Source of the DNA: Akkermansia sp.
Lineage (GTDB): Bacteria > Verrucomicrobiota > Verrucomicrobiia > Verrucomicrobiales > Akkermansiaceae
Direction of reading: 5' to 3'
Length of the DNA: 35,580 nucleotides
Assembly: GCA_017517385.1 (NCBI GenBank)
Contig: JAFWZG010000083.1
Coordinates: 1-35,580 of the forward strand
The translations under genes were made by a program, and so were the position numbers. How positions within the stretch are numbered: position 1 is the stretch's first letter; each line of letters starts with the position of its first letter. Below are positions 9,955 to 18,013 of the stretch, piece after piece. The notes beneath the pieces are model-generated. The model was not told where the DNA came from and ran no database searches. It saw only the letters and a program-made list of their open reading frames with translations.

Positions 9955-11883
9955 ATGTCTGAACAGAAAGAAAGAAAGACTCTTGAGGAACGTAATCAGG
10001 CTAGTGATCTGGAGCGTCTGCGCCACTCCTGCGCGCATGTTCTGGCTGCTGCCATCTGCCGTATTTGGCCGCAGGCTCAGCTTGCTGCCGGTCCCGCTGT
10101 GGAGAACGGATTCTACTATGATATTGAACTGGATCATAACATCTCATCAGCCGAGTTTGAGCAGATTGAGGCTGAGATGAAGAAGATTGTTAAGGAGAAT
10201 CAGACATTTGAGCGAACTACCGTGACTCGTGCTGAGGCTATGGCTATGGCTCAGAGCGGTGAGCTCGGCTCCATCGGGCCGCGTGACGTGCCTTCCAAAT
10301 TTAAGGTGGATTTGCTGAATCGTATCCCTGACGATGAGGAGATATCCATCTATCGCAATGGTGATTTCACGGATCTGTGCGCCGGGCCTCATGTGGGCCG
10401 CACTGGTAACTGCAAGGCTTTCAAGGTGATGAGCGTGGCTTCCGCCTATTATCAGGGGGATGCTAATGGCCCCCGCCTGCAGCGTGTGTATGGCACCTGT
10501 TTCCCGAACCGCACCCAGCTGGATGAGCACCTTGCCCGCTTGGAGGAGGCTCGCAAGCGAGACCACCGCAAGCTTGGCCGCGAGATGGGCTTGTTCACCA
10601 TTGATGAGATGGTGGGGCAGGGCCTTGTGCTCTGGAAGCCCAAGGGTGCCATCATCCGCCGTGAGCTGCAGGATTTCATCACGGAAGAGCTGGACCGCAT
10701 CGGCTACTCTCAGGTGTACACTCCCCACATCGGTAAGCTGGATCTTTACATGACCTCCGGCCACTGGGAGCACTATAAGGAGAGCCAGTTCACCCCCATC
10801 CCTGACCCGGATGATTTCAAGAAGCTGCGTGACGAGAACGCCAGCTGTGCAGAGCTTTTCAACTCTCTTGATACACGATCCATCATGGGCTTCATGCTCA
10901 AGCCCATGAACTGCCCGCACCACATCCGTATATACTCCAGTGATCCCCACTCCTACCGAGATTTGCCCGTGCGTCTGGCTGAGTTCGGTACCGTGTACCG
11001 CTGGGAGCAGAGTGGTGAGCTGGGTGGTATGACTCGCGTGCGTGGGTTTACTCAGGATGACGCTCACATCTTCTGCCGCCCGGATCAGATTAAGGAAGAA
11101 GTGCAGCAGTGCATCGGCATTGTGAAGCACATCCTTGGTACTCTTCAGATGAATGATTACCGTGTACGCCTTTCCCTGCGTGATAAGGATTACACCGATG
11201 CCAAGTACGTGGGCTCTGTTGAGAACTGGAAGCTCGCAGAGCAGTCACTCCGTGAGGTGCTTACCGAGAACGGCTTCGATTACATTGAGGCAGAGAATGA
11301 GGCTGCCTTCTACGGCCCCAAGATTGACTTCATCGTGCGTGACGTCATCGGTCGTGACTGGCAGCTTGGCACCGTGCAGGTGGACTACAACCTCCCCGAG
11401 CGTTTTGACCTGAACTACACCGGCGCTGATAATAAGCCGCATCGCCCTGTGATGATTCACCGTGCGCCTTTCGGCTCTATGGAGCGCTTCTCCGGCTTGC
11501 TGATTGAGCACTTTGGTGGCAAGTTCCCCACTTGGCTCGCTCCGGAGCAGGTGCGCGTGCTGCCCATCTCTGATAAGGTGGCTGAGTTCGCTGAGCAGGT
11601 GCGTGCAGCTCTTGCTGCCAAGAGCGTGCGCGTGAAGCTGGATGACGCTCCTGATAAGATTGGCGCTAAGATTCGTAATGCTCGTCTGGACCGCGTGCCG
11701 TACATGGTGGTCGTGGGCCAGCGTGAGTCAGAGGAAGGCAAGGTTTCCATTCGTCACCGCGAGCTGGACGTTGTTGGTACCATGACAGTGGAAGAGTTCG
11801 TCAACGCCATTACTGCTGAAATCGGCCAGCGCCTTATTAAGCCTGCGTTTACCTCTGAACAGAAGGAAACCCCGCAGAGCTAA
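9955..11883 (+). CDS. thrS: Threonyl-tRNA synthetase lacking the TGS domain
   Basis: Charges tRNA-Thr. The 642-residue protein begins almost directly with the editing domain: HSCAH (His24, His28) is the HxxxH editing-site motif and normally lies after a TGS domain of about 60 residues, absent here. The class II catalytic core has the zinc Cys in MLKPMNCPHH (about residue 320), EFGTVYRWEQSGE.GGM.R.R and PVMIHRAPFGSMER; the anticodon-binding domain ends with YMVVVGQRE. An insert follows GHWEHYKESQF in the core (about residues 280-310). infC lies 86 nt downstream, the common thrS-infC order. Confidence 0.96.
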   Translation: MSEQKERKTLEERNQASDLERLRHSCAHVLAAAICRIWPQAQLAAGPAVENGFYYDIELDHNISSAEFEQIEAEMKKIVKENQTFERTTVTRAEAMAMAQSGELGSIGPRDVPSKFKVDLLNRIPDDEEISIYRNGDFTDLCAGPHVGRTGNCKAFKVMSVASAYYQGDANGPRLQRVYGTCFPNRTQLDEHLARLEEARKRDHRKLGREMGLFTIDEMVGQGLVLWKPKGAIIRRELQDFITEELDRIGYSQVYTPHIGKLDLYMTSGHWEHYKESQFTPIPDPDDFKKLRDENASCAELFNSLDTRSIMGFMLKPMNCPHHIRIYSSDPHSYRDLPVRLAEFGTVYRWEQSGELGGMTRVRGFTQDDAHIFCRPDQIKEEVQQCIGIVKHILGTLQMNDYRVRLSLRDKDYTDAKYVGSVENWKLAEQSLREVLTENGFDYIEAENEAAFYGPKIDFIVRDVIGRDWQLGTVQVDYNLPERFDLNYTGADNKPHRPVMIHRAPFGSMERFSGLLIEHFGGKFPTWLAPEQVRVLPISDKVAEFAEQVRAALAAKSVRVKLDDAPDKIGAKIRNARLDRVPYMVVVGQRESEEGKVSIRHRELDVVGTMTVEEFVNAITAEIGQRLIKPAFTSEQKETPQS

Positions 11884-11969
11884 CATCCCCTTTCCGAAGC
11901 GTGGAAGTTTTCCGCGCTCCGGGTTTTATTCCAAATATACCATATCGACCATAACCAAGTACTACACAA

Positions 11970-12623
11970 GTGCCAGCCCCACAGAAAAACACTAACCCTG
12001 CAAACCGCGGTAACCGCCGTGAGCAGAACAATAAAACCCCGCAGATTCGTGTCAATGACCGCATCCGCGCTCCCCGTGTCCGTGTTGTAACCGCTAATGG
12101 TGACCAGCTCGGCGTTATGGCCACGCGTGACGCACTCGCTCGCGCCAAGGAAATCGGCCTAGACCTCGTTGAGGTGGCCCCGAATGCGGATCCGCCCGTG
12201 TGCCGACTTATCGATTACGGTAAGTTTAAGTACATGCAGGCCAAGATGCAGAAAAATAACAAGGCCAAGACCGTGCGCATGAAGGAAATCAAGCTGCGCA
12301 TTGGTACGGATGTGAATGACTATAACGTCAAGATGGCCCGTACCGAGCAGTTCTTGGATCATGGTCATAAGGTACGTTTCCAGCTGCGCTTCCGTGGCCG
12401 TGAGAACGCTCACCAGCAGCTGGGGCTTGAGGTGATGGCCAAGGTGGTGGAAGATATGAAGACTATGGGTAAGGTGGATCAGGCTGCCAAGCTGGCCGGT
12501 AATACAGTAACCATGGTGCTGACTCCTCTGCCGACCGGTCAGCGCGTGAAGAAGTTCAAGAAGTTCCAGGAGGAAGACTTTGATGTGGACTCCGAGGAAT
12601 TTGATGCTTCTGACGATGAATAA
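11970..12623 (+). CDS. infC: Translation initiation factor IF-3
   Basis: Binds the 30S subunit and monitors start-codon selection. After a basic extension of about 25 residues come the N-terminal domain (QIRVNDRIRAPRVRVV, GLDLVEVAPNADPPVCRL.DYGK) and the C-terminal domain (KEIKLRIGTDVNDYNVK, VRFQLRFRGRE). A further acidic C-terminal tail of about 25 residues (EEDFDVDSEEF) is unusual in length. The start is GTG at 11970; a stop codon 18 nt upstream in frame excludes longer forms. rpmI and rplT, which follow infC in most bacteria, are not here: a terminator comes 32 nt after the stop. Confidence 0.97.
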   Translation: MPAPQKNTNPANRGNRREQNNKTPQIRVNDRIRAPRVRVVTANGDQLGVMATRDALARAKEIGLDLVEVAPNADPPVCRLIDYGKFKYMQAKMQKNNKAKTVRMKEIKLRIGTDVNDYNVKMARTEQFLDHGHKVRFQLRFRGRENAHQQLGLEVMAKVVEDMKTMGKVDQAAKLAGNTVTMVLTPLPTGQRVKKFKKFQEEDFDVDSEEFDASDDE

Positions 12624-12654
12624 AGCTTAGAAGCTTATCTGCAACTTAACATTT

Positions 12655-12691
12655 ACGCAGGCTCTGGTGAAGGGCCTGCGTCTTTCATTTA
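12655..12691 (+). terminator. Terminator of thrS-infC
   Basis: ACGCAGGC (12655-12662) pairs with GCCTGCGT (12674-12681), followed by a T-rich tail (CTTTCATTT). Confidence 0.7.
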
Positions 12692-12698
12692 ACGGGGC

Positions 12699-13142
12699 TT
12701 AGCGCGTTTTACAGCTGCGGTGCAGGGGCTTTACAACCCATGTGACCACTCCGAAGAATTCAGACTGTTCTTCAGCCGTGAGGGTGCGTGCCTTGAAGGC
12801 GGGATTTTCCGGTACTAATTCCACACAGGAAGCAGAAATCCGCAGGCGTTTGACGGTGAACTCTCCATCAATGGCAGCGATGATGATATCGCTATTCTGC
12901 GGCTGTAGGCTGCGATCTACCACGAGGATGTCTCCGTCATCTATGCCGGCGCCGCGCATGCTTTCCCCTCGCGCTTTTACGTAGTAAGTAGTGGCCGGAT
13001 GGGCCACGCAGAGGGAATCCAGATTCAGAGTGCTGCTCAGCTCTCCCATTACCGGAGAAGGGAATCCGGCAGCCACGCCTTCCTCAAAGAAAGGGAGCGG
13101 CGTTTCGCGCCGCTCGGGAGATGGATTTGAAGCCTGATTCAT
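12699..13142 (-). CDS. umuD: UmuD-like self-cleaving subunit (S24 family)
   Basis: The 147-residue protein matches UmuD: cleavage site in AAGFPSP (Ala25-Gly26), VMGELSSTLNLDSLCVAHPATTYYVKARGESM, catalytic Ser61 and Lys98 (FTVKRL), at the same positions as in E. coli UmuD. After RecA-stimulated cleavage UmuD' partners UmuC as DNA polymerase V. No umuC is adjacent: downstream on this strand is the infC terminator. It lies 19 nt after the ECF sigma gene on the same strand, so both could be on one transcript. No LexA-type operator is obvious upstream. Confidence 0.88.
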   Translation of the reverse strand: MNQASNPSPERRETPLPFFEEGVAAGFPSPVMGELSSTLNLDSLCVAHPATTYYVKARGESMRGAGIDDGDILVVDRSLQPQNSDIIIAAIDGEFTVKRLRISASCVELVPENPAFKARTLTAEEQSEFFGVVTWVVKPLHRSCKTR

Positions 13143-13161
13143 TATTTTTTAGGAATGAGTT

Positions 13162-13770
13162 TTATCTCTCATCCTTCAGTAGGCTCTGAAGATAGCGGTG
13201 AGCATAATGTAGGCGGGAGCGCAGGGTGGGTTCCGGTACATTAAGAATCAGAGAAACTTCCATGTAGCTCATGCCTTCTATATCACACATAATCACAATT
13301 TCTCGGTGTGCATCCGAGAGCTGTGCCAAGGCCTTTCTCAGGCTTGTTCTGAGATCTGATACCTGAGCCCGACGCACCGGGTCAGACTCGAGGGCGCGAT
13401 CCGCTGCATGAGAATCCTTTTCCAACGGGTCGCCATTCGTATCATCGTTCAGGCTTGCTTGGTAGCGGTGCTTGCTCTCCTTACGCAGGAAATTGCGAGC
13501 CTCGTTCAGTGCGATGGTGTACAACCATGTGTAGAACTGGCTCGTGCCATTAAATTTTTTAATGGAGCGATACGCTTTAACGGCAGCTGTTTGGGTCACA
13601 TCGTAGGCATCCGTCTCAGATTTCAGCATCTGCGTGAGCATGCCGACGATACGGTGGCTGTTGCGCTTGAGTAGCTCGTCAAAGGCAGCAAGCACCCCCT
13701 CCTGACTCAGCTTTACCAGCTCAGTCTCTTCTAATTTTTTAAGTTCTGCTTTTGTGTATTTCTTGCTCAT
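13162..13770 (-). CDS. ECF-type RNA polymerase sigma factor (RpoE-like)
   Basis: The 202-residue protein has region 2 (VLAAFDELLKRNSHRIVGML, DAYDVTQTAAVKAYRSIKKFNG, FYTWLYTIALNEARNFLRK) and region 4 (LRKALAQLSDAHREIVIMCDIEGMSYMEVSLILNVPEPTLRSRLHYA), a standard ECF sigma. No anti-sigma gene is next to it, so its control is unclear. Its ATG overlaps the stop of the broken copy upstream by ATGA, implying coupled translation. umuD follows 19 nt after its stop. Confidence 0.93.
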   Translation of the reverse strand: MSKKYTKAELKKLEETELVKLSQEGVLAAFDELLKRNSHRIVGMLTQMLKSETDAYDVTQTAAVKAYRSIKKFNGTSQFYTWLYTIALNEARNFLRKESKHRYQASLNDDTNGDPLEKDSHAADRALESDPVRRAQVSDLRTSLRKALAQLSDAHREIVIMCDIEGMSYMEVSLILNVPEPTLRSRLHYAHRYLQSLLKDER

Positions 13771-13779
13771 ATGCGAGGA

Positions 13780-13788
13780 GGGGGGGGG
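13780..13788. repeat. Homopolymer tract G9
   Basis: Nine consecutive G (C on the coding strand) lie 10 nt upstream of the complete sigma ATG and inside the broken copy's reading frame. Copy B has no such run at the matching place. Confidence 0.9.
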
Positions 13789-13804
13789 ATTTTTTGTGTT
13801 TTCG

Positions 13805-13832
13805 CACCTGCCACTGCACGCAATGGCAGGTG
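13805..13832 (-). other. Perfect hairpin in copy A
   Basis: CACCTGCCA pairs with TGGCAGGTG (9 bp, 10-nt loop); no T run follows on either strand. It lies inside the broken sigma ORF, 35 nt before the complete sigma ATG. Confidence 0.75.
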
Positions 13833-13887
13833 CTTTATGAGATTAATTCTATATTCAGAGTGCGTAGTCTCGCTTGTCGCGACTCTC

Positions 13888-14273
13888 TTGCGAGCCTCAT
13901 TCAGCGCGATGGTATACAACCATGTGTAGAACTGGCTCGTGCCGTTAAAGCTTTTGATAGAGCGATACGCTTTAACAGCAGCTGTTTGGGCCACATCGTA
14001 GGCATCCGTCTCAGACTTCAGCTTCTGTGTGAGCATACTGACGATACGGTGGCTGTTGCGATTGAGTAGCTCGTCAAAGGCAGCAAGAATACCCTCCTGA
14101 CTCAGCTTTACCAGCTCAGTATCTTCTAATTTTTTAAGTTCTGCTTTTGTGTACTGCTTGCTCATATAAGGGAAGAGGTGGGTATTTTCACACCTGCCAC
14201 TGCATGCAATGGCAGGTGCTTTGTGAGATTAAATCTATATTCAGAGTGCGTAGTCGCGCTTGTCGCGACTCTC
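13888..14273. repeat. Tandem duplication, copy B (386 bp)
   Basis: It starts with the same TTGCGAGCCTC and ends in the genuine purF 3' end (CGACTCTC at 14266-14273). The sigma starts in the two copies are 395 bp apart. The junction at 13887/13888 joins the copied purF tail to sigma coding sequence. Confidence 0.88.
14191..14218 (-). terminator. Hairpin between purF and sigma genes
   Basis: CACCTGCCA (14191-14199) pairs with TGGCAGGTG (14210-14218); the loop contains the palindrome TGCATGCA. It sits 23 nt after the purF stop and 26 nt before the sigma-copy ATG. There is no T tract, so it is either an atypical terminator for purF or a leader structure. Confidence 0.5.
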
Positions 14274-16130
14274 AAACCACTGAATGAAGGCTTGGTTGAC
14301 TACGGTGAAACCACCGGGGGTCGGATAATCACCGCTGAAGTACCAGTCTCCGCAGGGCCCTTCGATGGCATCACGAAGGCCTTCCAGGGTCTGGTAAATC
14401 ACTTGGATGGTGCAGGAACTGTTATCCGGCGTGACCATACGGGAAACTTCGGCTGTGATTTCATCATCAGTGAAGGGCTCGTAAATCTTTTTCACCGGGT
14501 TAGTGCGTTCTGCCGACGGCAGAGTGAGCTGGCGCTTGCATTCTTCATACACGTCAATGATGTGAGTGTACATGCCTCGCTTCTTCAGCAGGGTTATGGC
14601 CGCCTGGAAGGCAATGAACTTGCCCATCTCGCTCATATCAATGCCGTAGCAGTCCGGGTAACGAACCTGCGGAGCAGAGGATACGATGACAATCTTCCGG
14701 GCCTGAGTGCGGGCCAGAAGGCGCAGCAGGCTCATCTTCAGAGTGGTACCGCGTACGATGGAGTCGTCGATTGCTACCAGCACTTCATCATTGTTTACGG
14801 CGCCGTATGTAAGGTCATACACCATAGCAGCAAGCTGCTTACGGCTGCTTTCTTCGGAAATGAAGGTGCGGAGCTTAATGTCCTTATGAGCTATCTTTTC
14901 TGCGCGTGGCCAGCGGCGAAGGATGAGCTCATTGATAAGCTCCTCGCTCATGGTCCCCTCACGGAAAGCATTTATCATGGCTTCTGTTACCTTATTGCGG
15001 CGGTAAGCTCGCAGGCCTTCCAGAAGGCCGTAGTATGACACTTCAGCTGTGTTCGGAATGAAGGTGATGGCAGCTTTGGAGAAGTTGCCGTCCAGACTCT
15101 CTACAACCTGCTCGGTGAGGTTGGCGCCCAAAGCCTTACGCTCGCGATAGATGACGGGGTCATTGCCGCGGGAGGTATACACGTCCTCAAAGCAACAGGG
15201 GGTGTGTTTCTCGGGCTTGGTGTATTCTTTGATGGTTACAGCGCCGTCATACTTCACCACAATCATGTTGGCCGGGGCAAGTTCCTTCACCTCGTGCTCT
15301 TCCACTTCCATCACGCTCATGAGCGGCACGCGTTCGCTGGCCACGGCTAGATATTCGTCCGTGAGAACGTAGTAGCAGTAGCGGATGCCGTGCGGATCTC
15401 TCAGGCAGAAGAAGTCTCCATTACCAACACCACCCATGATGGTGTAGCCGCCGTCCCAGTCCTTGCTGGCTTTGCCGATAATATCAAAGAGATCCAGCTC
15501 AGCGGAGATGATGTTGGGAATCTCACGGCCATCCACGTTCTTATCACGCAGCTGGCGGTAGAGGTCCGTGTGGGCTTCATCCAAGTAATAGCCAACCTCT
15601 TCCATGAGGGTCTGGATATCCGTACCGAAGACGGGGTGCTGGCCTCGGGAGATGAGTTTCTGATGAAGCTCGGAGAGGTTTGTGATACCCATGTTGCCTT
15701 GCATCATGAGGGTACGTGTGGGCCAGTTAGTGCGGCGCATGTAAGGGTGGCAGATGCCTTCCTCCGCTGTGTTTCCGCTTGTGCCGTACAGCAGGTGGCC
15801 GAGCAGTACTTCACCGCCGAAGTTGAAATGGCGCTTGTAGGTTTCTGCATCCGCGCCGCGTACGAGACCTTCGGCTTTCAAGCGGCGCAGGGTGTGCTGC
15901 TGCTGTGAGAACATATTCGTCACGGCAGAGGCTGAGGCATCACGAGCGCGGAAGATGTAGGGCTCTCCCAGCGGCATGTTGAGCTTGATGCAGCCAATGC
16001 CTGCACCGTCCTGCCCACGGTTGTGTTGCTTTTCCATGAGCAGGAAAAGCTTGTTGAAGGCCCACTCGGGTGAGCCGTATTTCTCCGCAAAATAGGAGAG
16101 CGGCTTAAGCAGTCTGATTGCTGCGGACAT
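14241..16130 (-). CDS. purF: Amidophosphoribosyltransferase without the glutaminase nucleophile
   Basis: Makes 5-phosphoribosylamine from PRPP in purine synthesis. The 629-residue protein is of the long Bacteroidetes/Verrucomicrobia type. Its PRPP site IDDSIVRGTT (residues 454-463) and QVRYPDCYGIDM are intact. The N-terminus reads MSAAIRLLKP where relatives have a Cys-Gly start (CGVAMIRLLKP): the N-terminal nucleophile Cys is absent, and a TAA 9 nt upstream of the ATG rules out a longer start. The glutamine-binding Arg of GHLRYST is Leu114 (GHLLYGT), and the CGNFN segment reads QGNMG, although RGQDGAG is kept. It should therefore use ammonia. It follows purM by 19 nt on one transcript. Its last bases are copied in the downstream duplication. 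Confidence 0.94.
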   Translation of the reverse strand: MSAAIRLLKPLSYFAEKYGSPEWAFNKLFLLMEKQHNRGQDGAGIGCIKLNMPLGEPYIFRARDASASAVTNMFSQQQHTLRRLKAEGLVRGADAETYKRHFNFGGEVLLGHLLYGTSGNTAEEGICHPYMRRTNWPTRTLMMQGNMGITNLSELHQKLISRGQHPVFGTDIQTLMEEVGYYLDEAHTDLYRQLRDKNVDGREIPNIISAELDLFDIIGKASKDWDGGYTIMGGVGNGDFFCLRDPHGIRYCYYVLTDEYLAVASERVPLMSVMEVEEHEVKELAPANMIVVKYDGAVTIKEYTKPEKHTPCCFEDVYTSRGNDPVIYRERKALGANLTEQVVESLDGNFSKAAITFIPNTAEVSYYGLLEGLRAYRRNKVTEAMINAFREGTMSEELINELILRRWPRAEKIAHKDIKLRTFISEESSRKQLAAMVYDLTYGAVNNDEVLVAIDDSIVRGTTLKMSLLRLLARTQARKIVIVSSAPQVRYPDCYGIDMSEMGKFIAFQAAITLLKKRGMYTHIIDVYEECKRQLTLPSAERTNPVKKIYEPFTDDEITAEVSRMVTPDNSSCTIQVIYQTLEGLRDAIEGPCGDWYFSGDYPTPGGFTVVNQAFIQWFESRDKRDYAL

Positions 16131-16149
16131 ATAGTCTTAAAAATTGCGT

Positions 16150-17148
16150 TTACTTGCGTACGGTCACATGGATGCCCTTGCCCTCGCGCATGGTGCCGAT
16201 AACGGTACCACCGGGGCCGGCGGTGCAAGCCTGCTCCACTTGCTCGGGCTTCACGATGGCTACCCAGCCGATGCCCATATTGAAGGTGTGGAATCGGTCT
16301 TCGGCGTCCACGAAAGTGAGCACTTTCTGTACGGGGGCGTTGTCCCAGTAGGGGATTTCGAGGTCAGCACCCTTATCACCAAGGAAACGCTCAAGGTTTT
16401 CGGGCAGGCCGCCACCGGTGATGTGGGCGTATGCCTTGGGGGTGATGCCAAGCTTGCGCATGTCGTACACCACGTCATGGTACAGGCGAGTGGGAGCCAG
16501 CAGGCTGCGCAGTTCTTCCTCGGTAAGAAGGTCCGGATTCTGCTTCAGAATGCGGCGCACAAGGCTCCAGCCGTTGGCGTGGAAGCCATCACTGGGATAA
16601 CCAATGAGCACATCACCCACTTCAACCTGAGAGGGATCAATCATCTGGCTCTTTTCTACGCAGCCAATGCTGAACCCGGCCATCTCAACGAGATTCTCGG
16701 GTACAACGCCGGGCATCTCAGCGGTTTCGCCACCGGCGAGGATGCAGTTGCAGCTCTCCAGATAGTCACACATACCGGCCACTAGGCGGGTGATGCGGGG
16801 CTTCTCAGTCTCAAGATTGGAGATACCCAAGTAATCAAGGAAAACAAGGGGATCACCACCAGTGGTGAGAATGTCGTTCACATTCATGGCGACCAGGTCT
16901 TTGCCTGCGGTTTCGAGCATGTCAAGATCGAAAAGAATTTCTGTCTTGGTGCCCACGCCATCGGTGCCGGTCACGATGACGGGCTCCTTGTAGGCGGAGA
17001 GGTCGTAAGCAGCTGCAAAGAGACCGAAAGCGTTGCAGAGCTGACGGTTTTTCTGCGTGCGCTTAACGTGCGCGCTGATGTCATTCACGAAAGACTGTGC
17101 TTCGATGGTATCGACGCCGGATTGCTTGTATGTGAGGTTGCCGGACAT
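16150..17148 (-). CDS. purM: Phosphoribosylformylglycinamidine cyclo-ligase
   Basis: AIR synthetase: ATP-dependent ring closure of FGAM in purine synthesis. From ATG at 17148 the protein is 332 aa, a normal length. Diagnostic motifs are TGTDGVGTK, MNVNDILTTGGDP, GGETAEMPG, GYPSDGFHANG and HITGGGLPEN. The longer frame to 17292 is rejected because it has basic low-complexity sequence and crosses the promoter. First gene of a purM-purF operon. Confidence 0.96.
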   Translation of the reverse strand: MSGNLTYKQSGVDTIEAQSFVNDISAHVKRTQKNRQLCNAFGLFAAAYDLSAYKEPVIVTGTDGVGTKTEILFDLDMLETAGKDLVAMNVNDILTTGGDPLVFLDYLGISNLETEKPRITRLVAGMCDYLESCNCILAGGETAEMPGVVPENLVEMAGFSIGCVEKSQMIDPSQVEVGDVLIGYPSDGFHANGWSLVRRILKQNPDLLTEEELRSLLAPTRLYHDVVYDMRKLGITPKAYAHITGGGLPENLERFLGDKGADLEIPYWDNAPVQKVLTFVDAEDRFHTFNMGIGWVAIVKPEQVEQACTAGPGGTVIGTMREGKGIHVTVRK

Positions 17149-17182
17149 ATGATTTGGAGTGATATCACGTGGATTCGCGCGG

Positions 17183-17211
17183 ATTATACTCTTTTTTTTC
17201 GACTTTGGCAA
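17183..17211 (-). promoter_or_regulatory. Promoter of purM-purF
   Basis: Minus strand: TTGCCA (17206-17211), 17-nt spacer, consensus TATAAT (17183-17188), 34 nt before the purM ATG. Confidence 0.65.
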
Positions 17212-17233
17212 GCCGTATTTTCTTTTCGTTTCT

Positions 17234-17920
17234 CTATTTGTTGGCTTCGTGAGGTGTGGCCGGGGTGTCTCCCTGTGCGCGTATGTATTCAATTTCGCGG
17301 CGCAGCAGGCCGCCCACGCGGTGTTTTGCTAGGTAAATCTGGGCGATGCTCACGCCGAGTTTGCTGCGCACATCGGCTGTGCTCATGCCGCGCAGAACAA
17401 GGTAGTCAAATATCTGAAATTGCCGTGGAGAGGTTTTCATTTTTACTCGCTCTGTGGCGGCTTTCAGAATGTTCTGTTGCCATTCTCGCTCCCATATTTT
17501 GTCAAACGTATCACCGCTGATGTCTGCCAGATTTTCCACATCTGCAGCAGGGGAGTCCGTAGAATCAGTCTCTTCTGTCGTCACCGGTAGCCGTTTGCGG
17601 AACTGGTCTTTGATGCGCCAGCGTATGATGTGCCACAGCCACATTTTGAAGGAGCCTTTCGCTGGGTCGTATTGCTTCTCTCGGGTTTGGCGAGCTACGG
17701 AAAGGACTGTTTCCTGCACGGTGTCCCATGCCTCGTCCGGGCTTAGGCCGGATTTTGTGGCCACACTGTAAATGAGGCGCCAGTATGTGCGGTAAAACTC
17801 GTCCCAGCTGCGTTGGTCTTTCCAATCTTGTAAGCGGGCGATGAGGCTACGCCGAGTCCTGGCAGCGTACTTTTCCAGTGCGCTGTCATCCGGTGTGTTC
17901 TTTGCATTACTTGTCCCCAC
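17234..17920 (-). CDS. RNA polymerase sigma factor, planctomycete/verrucomicrobial type
   Basis: Typical of a sigma-70 family abundant in Planctomycetes and Verrucomicrobia: TRRSLIARLQDWKDQRSWDEF, then TYWRLIYSVATKSGL, DEAWDTVQETVLSVA (region 2) and a compact region 4 (FQIFDYLVLRGMSTADVRSKLGVSIAQIYLAKHRV). The start is placed at GTG 17918-17920 because it lies 7 nt after a good -10 box; the in-frame ATG at 17956 falls inside the -35 and would not be transcribed from this promoter. No anti-sigma gene is adjacent. purM begins downstream with its own promoter. Confidence 0.85.
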   Translation of the reverse strand: MGTSNAKNTPDDSALEKYAARTRRSLIARLQDWKDQRSWDEFYRTYWRLIYSVATKSGLSPDEAWDTVQETVLSVARQTREKQYDPAKGSFKMWLWHIIRWRIKDQFRKRLPVTTEETDSTDSPAADVENLADISGDTFDKIWEREWQQNILKAATERVKMKTSPRQFQIFDYLVLRGMSTADVRSKLGVSIAQIYLAKHRVGGLLRREIEYIRAQGDTPATPHEANK

Positions 17921-17956
17921 TAATTTTAGTGTATCAAATATACGGACACATGGCAA
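17918..17956 (-). promoter_or_regulatory. Promoter and palindrome at the sigma gene start
   Basis: Minus strand: TTGCCA (17951-17956), 17-nt spacer, TACACT (17928-17933). The -10 overlaps CACTAAAATTAGTG (17918-17931), an inverted repeat of 6-bp arms, which also covers the GTG start; it may be an operator. Confidence 0.5.
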
Positions 17957-18013
17957 GCCGTAAGGCTGCTTTGTTTTCTAGGAATAGCTAATTTTGAATT
18001 GTAGAAAAGGCAA

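Larger units (their letters stand above)
13493..13887. repeat. Tandem duplication, copy A (395 bp)
   Basis: This copy begins at TTGCGAGCCTC inside the sigma gene and ends at CGACTCTC, a copy of the purF tail. It contains the sigma 5' half, the hairpin and the last codons of purF. It abuts copy B with no gap; differences are point changes and length variation around the G9 tract. Confidence 0.88.
13767..14165 (-). pseudogene. Truncated duplicate of the ECF sigma gene (region 2 only)
   Basis: Residues 1 to about 92 are nearly identical to the following sigma factor through ALNEAR; then the reading frame leaves sigma sequence and runs through a copied piece of the purF 3' end, the intergenic hairpin and a run of nine C (coding strand), giving a foreign tail that ends in PPPPRI. 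Region 4 is entirely missing, so it cannot recognise -35 elements as a normal sigma. The 132-codon ORF is open and its stop overlaps the start of the complete sigma gene (ATGA). It could be a remnant, or a core-binding decoy plus upstream translation driver for the real sigma. Confidence 0.85.
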
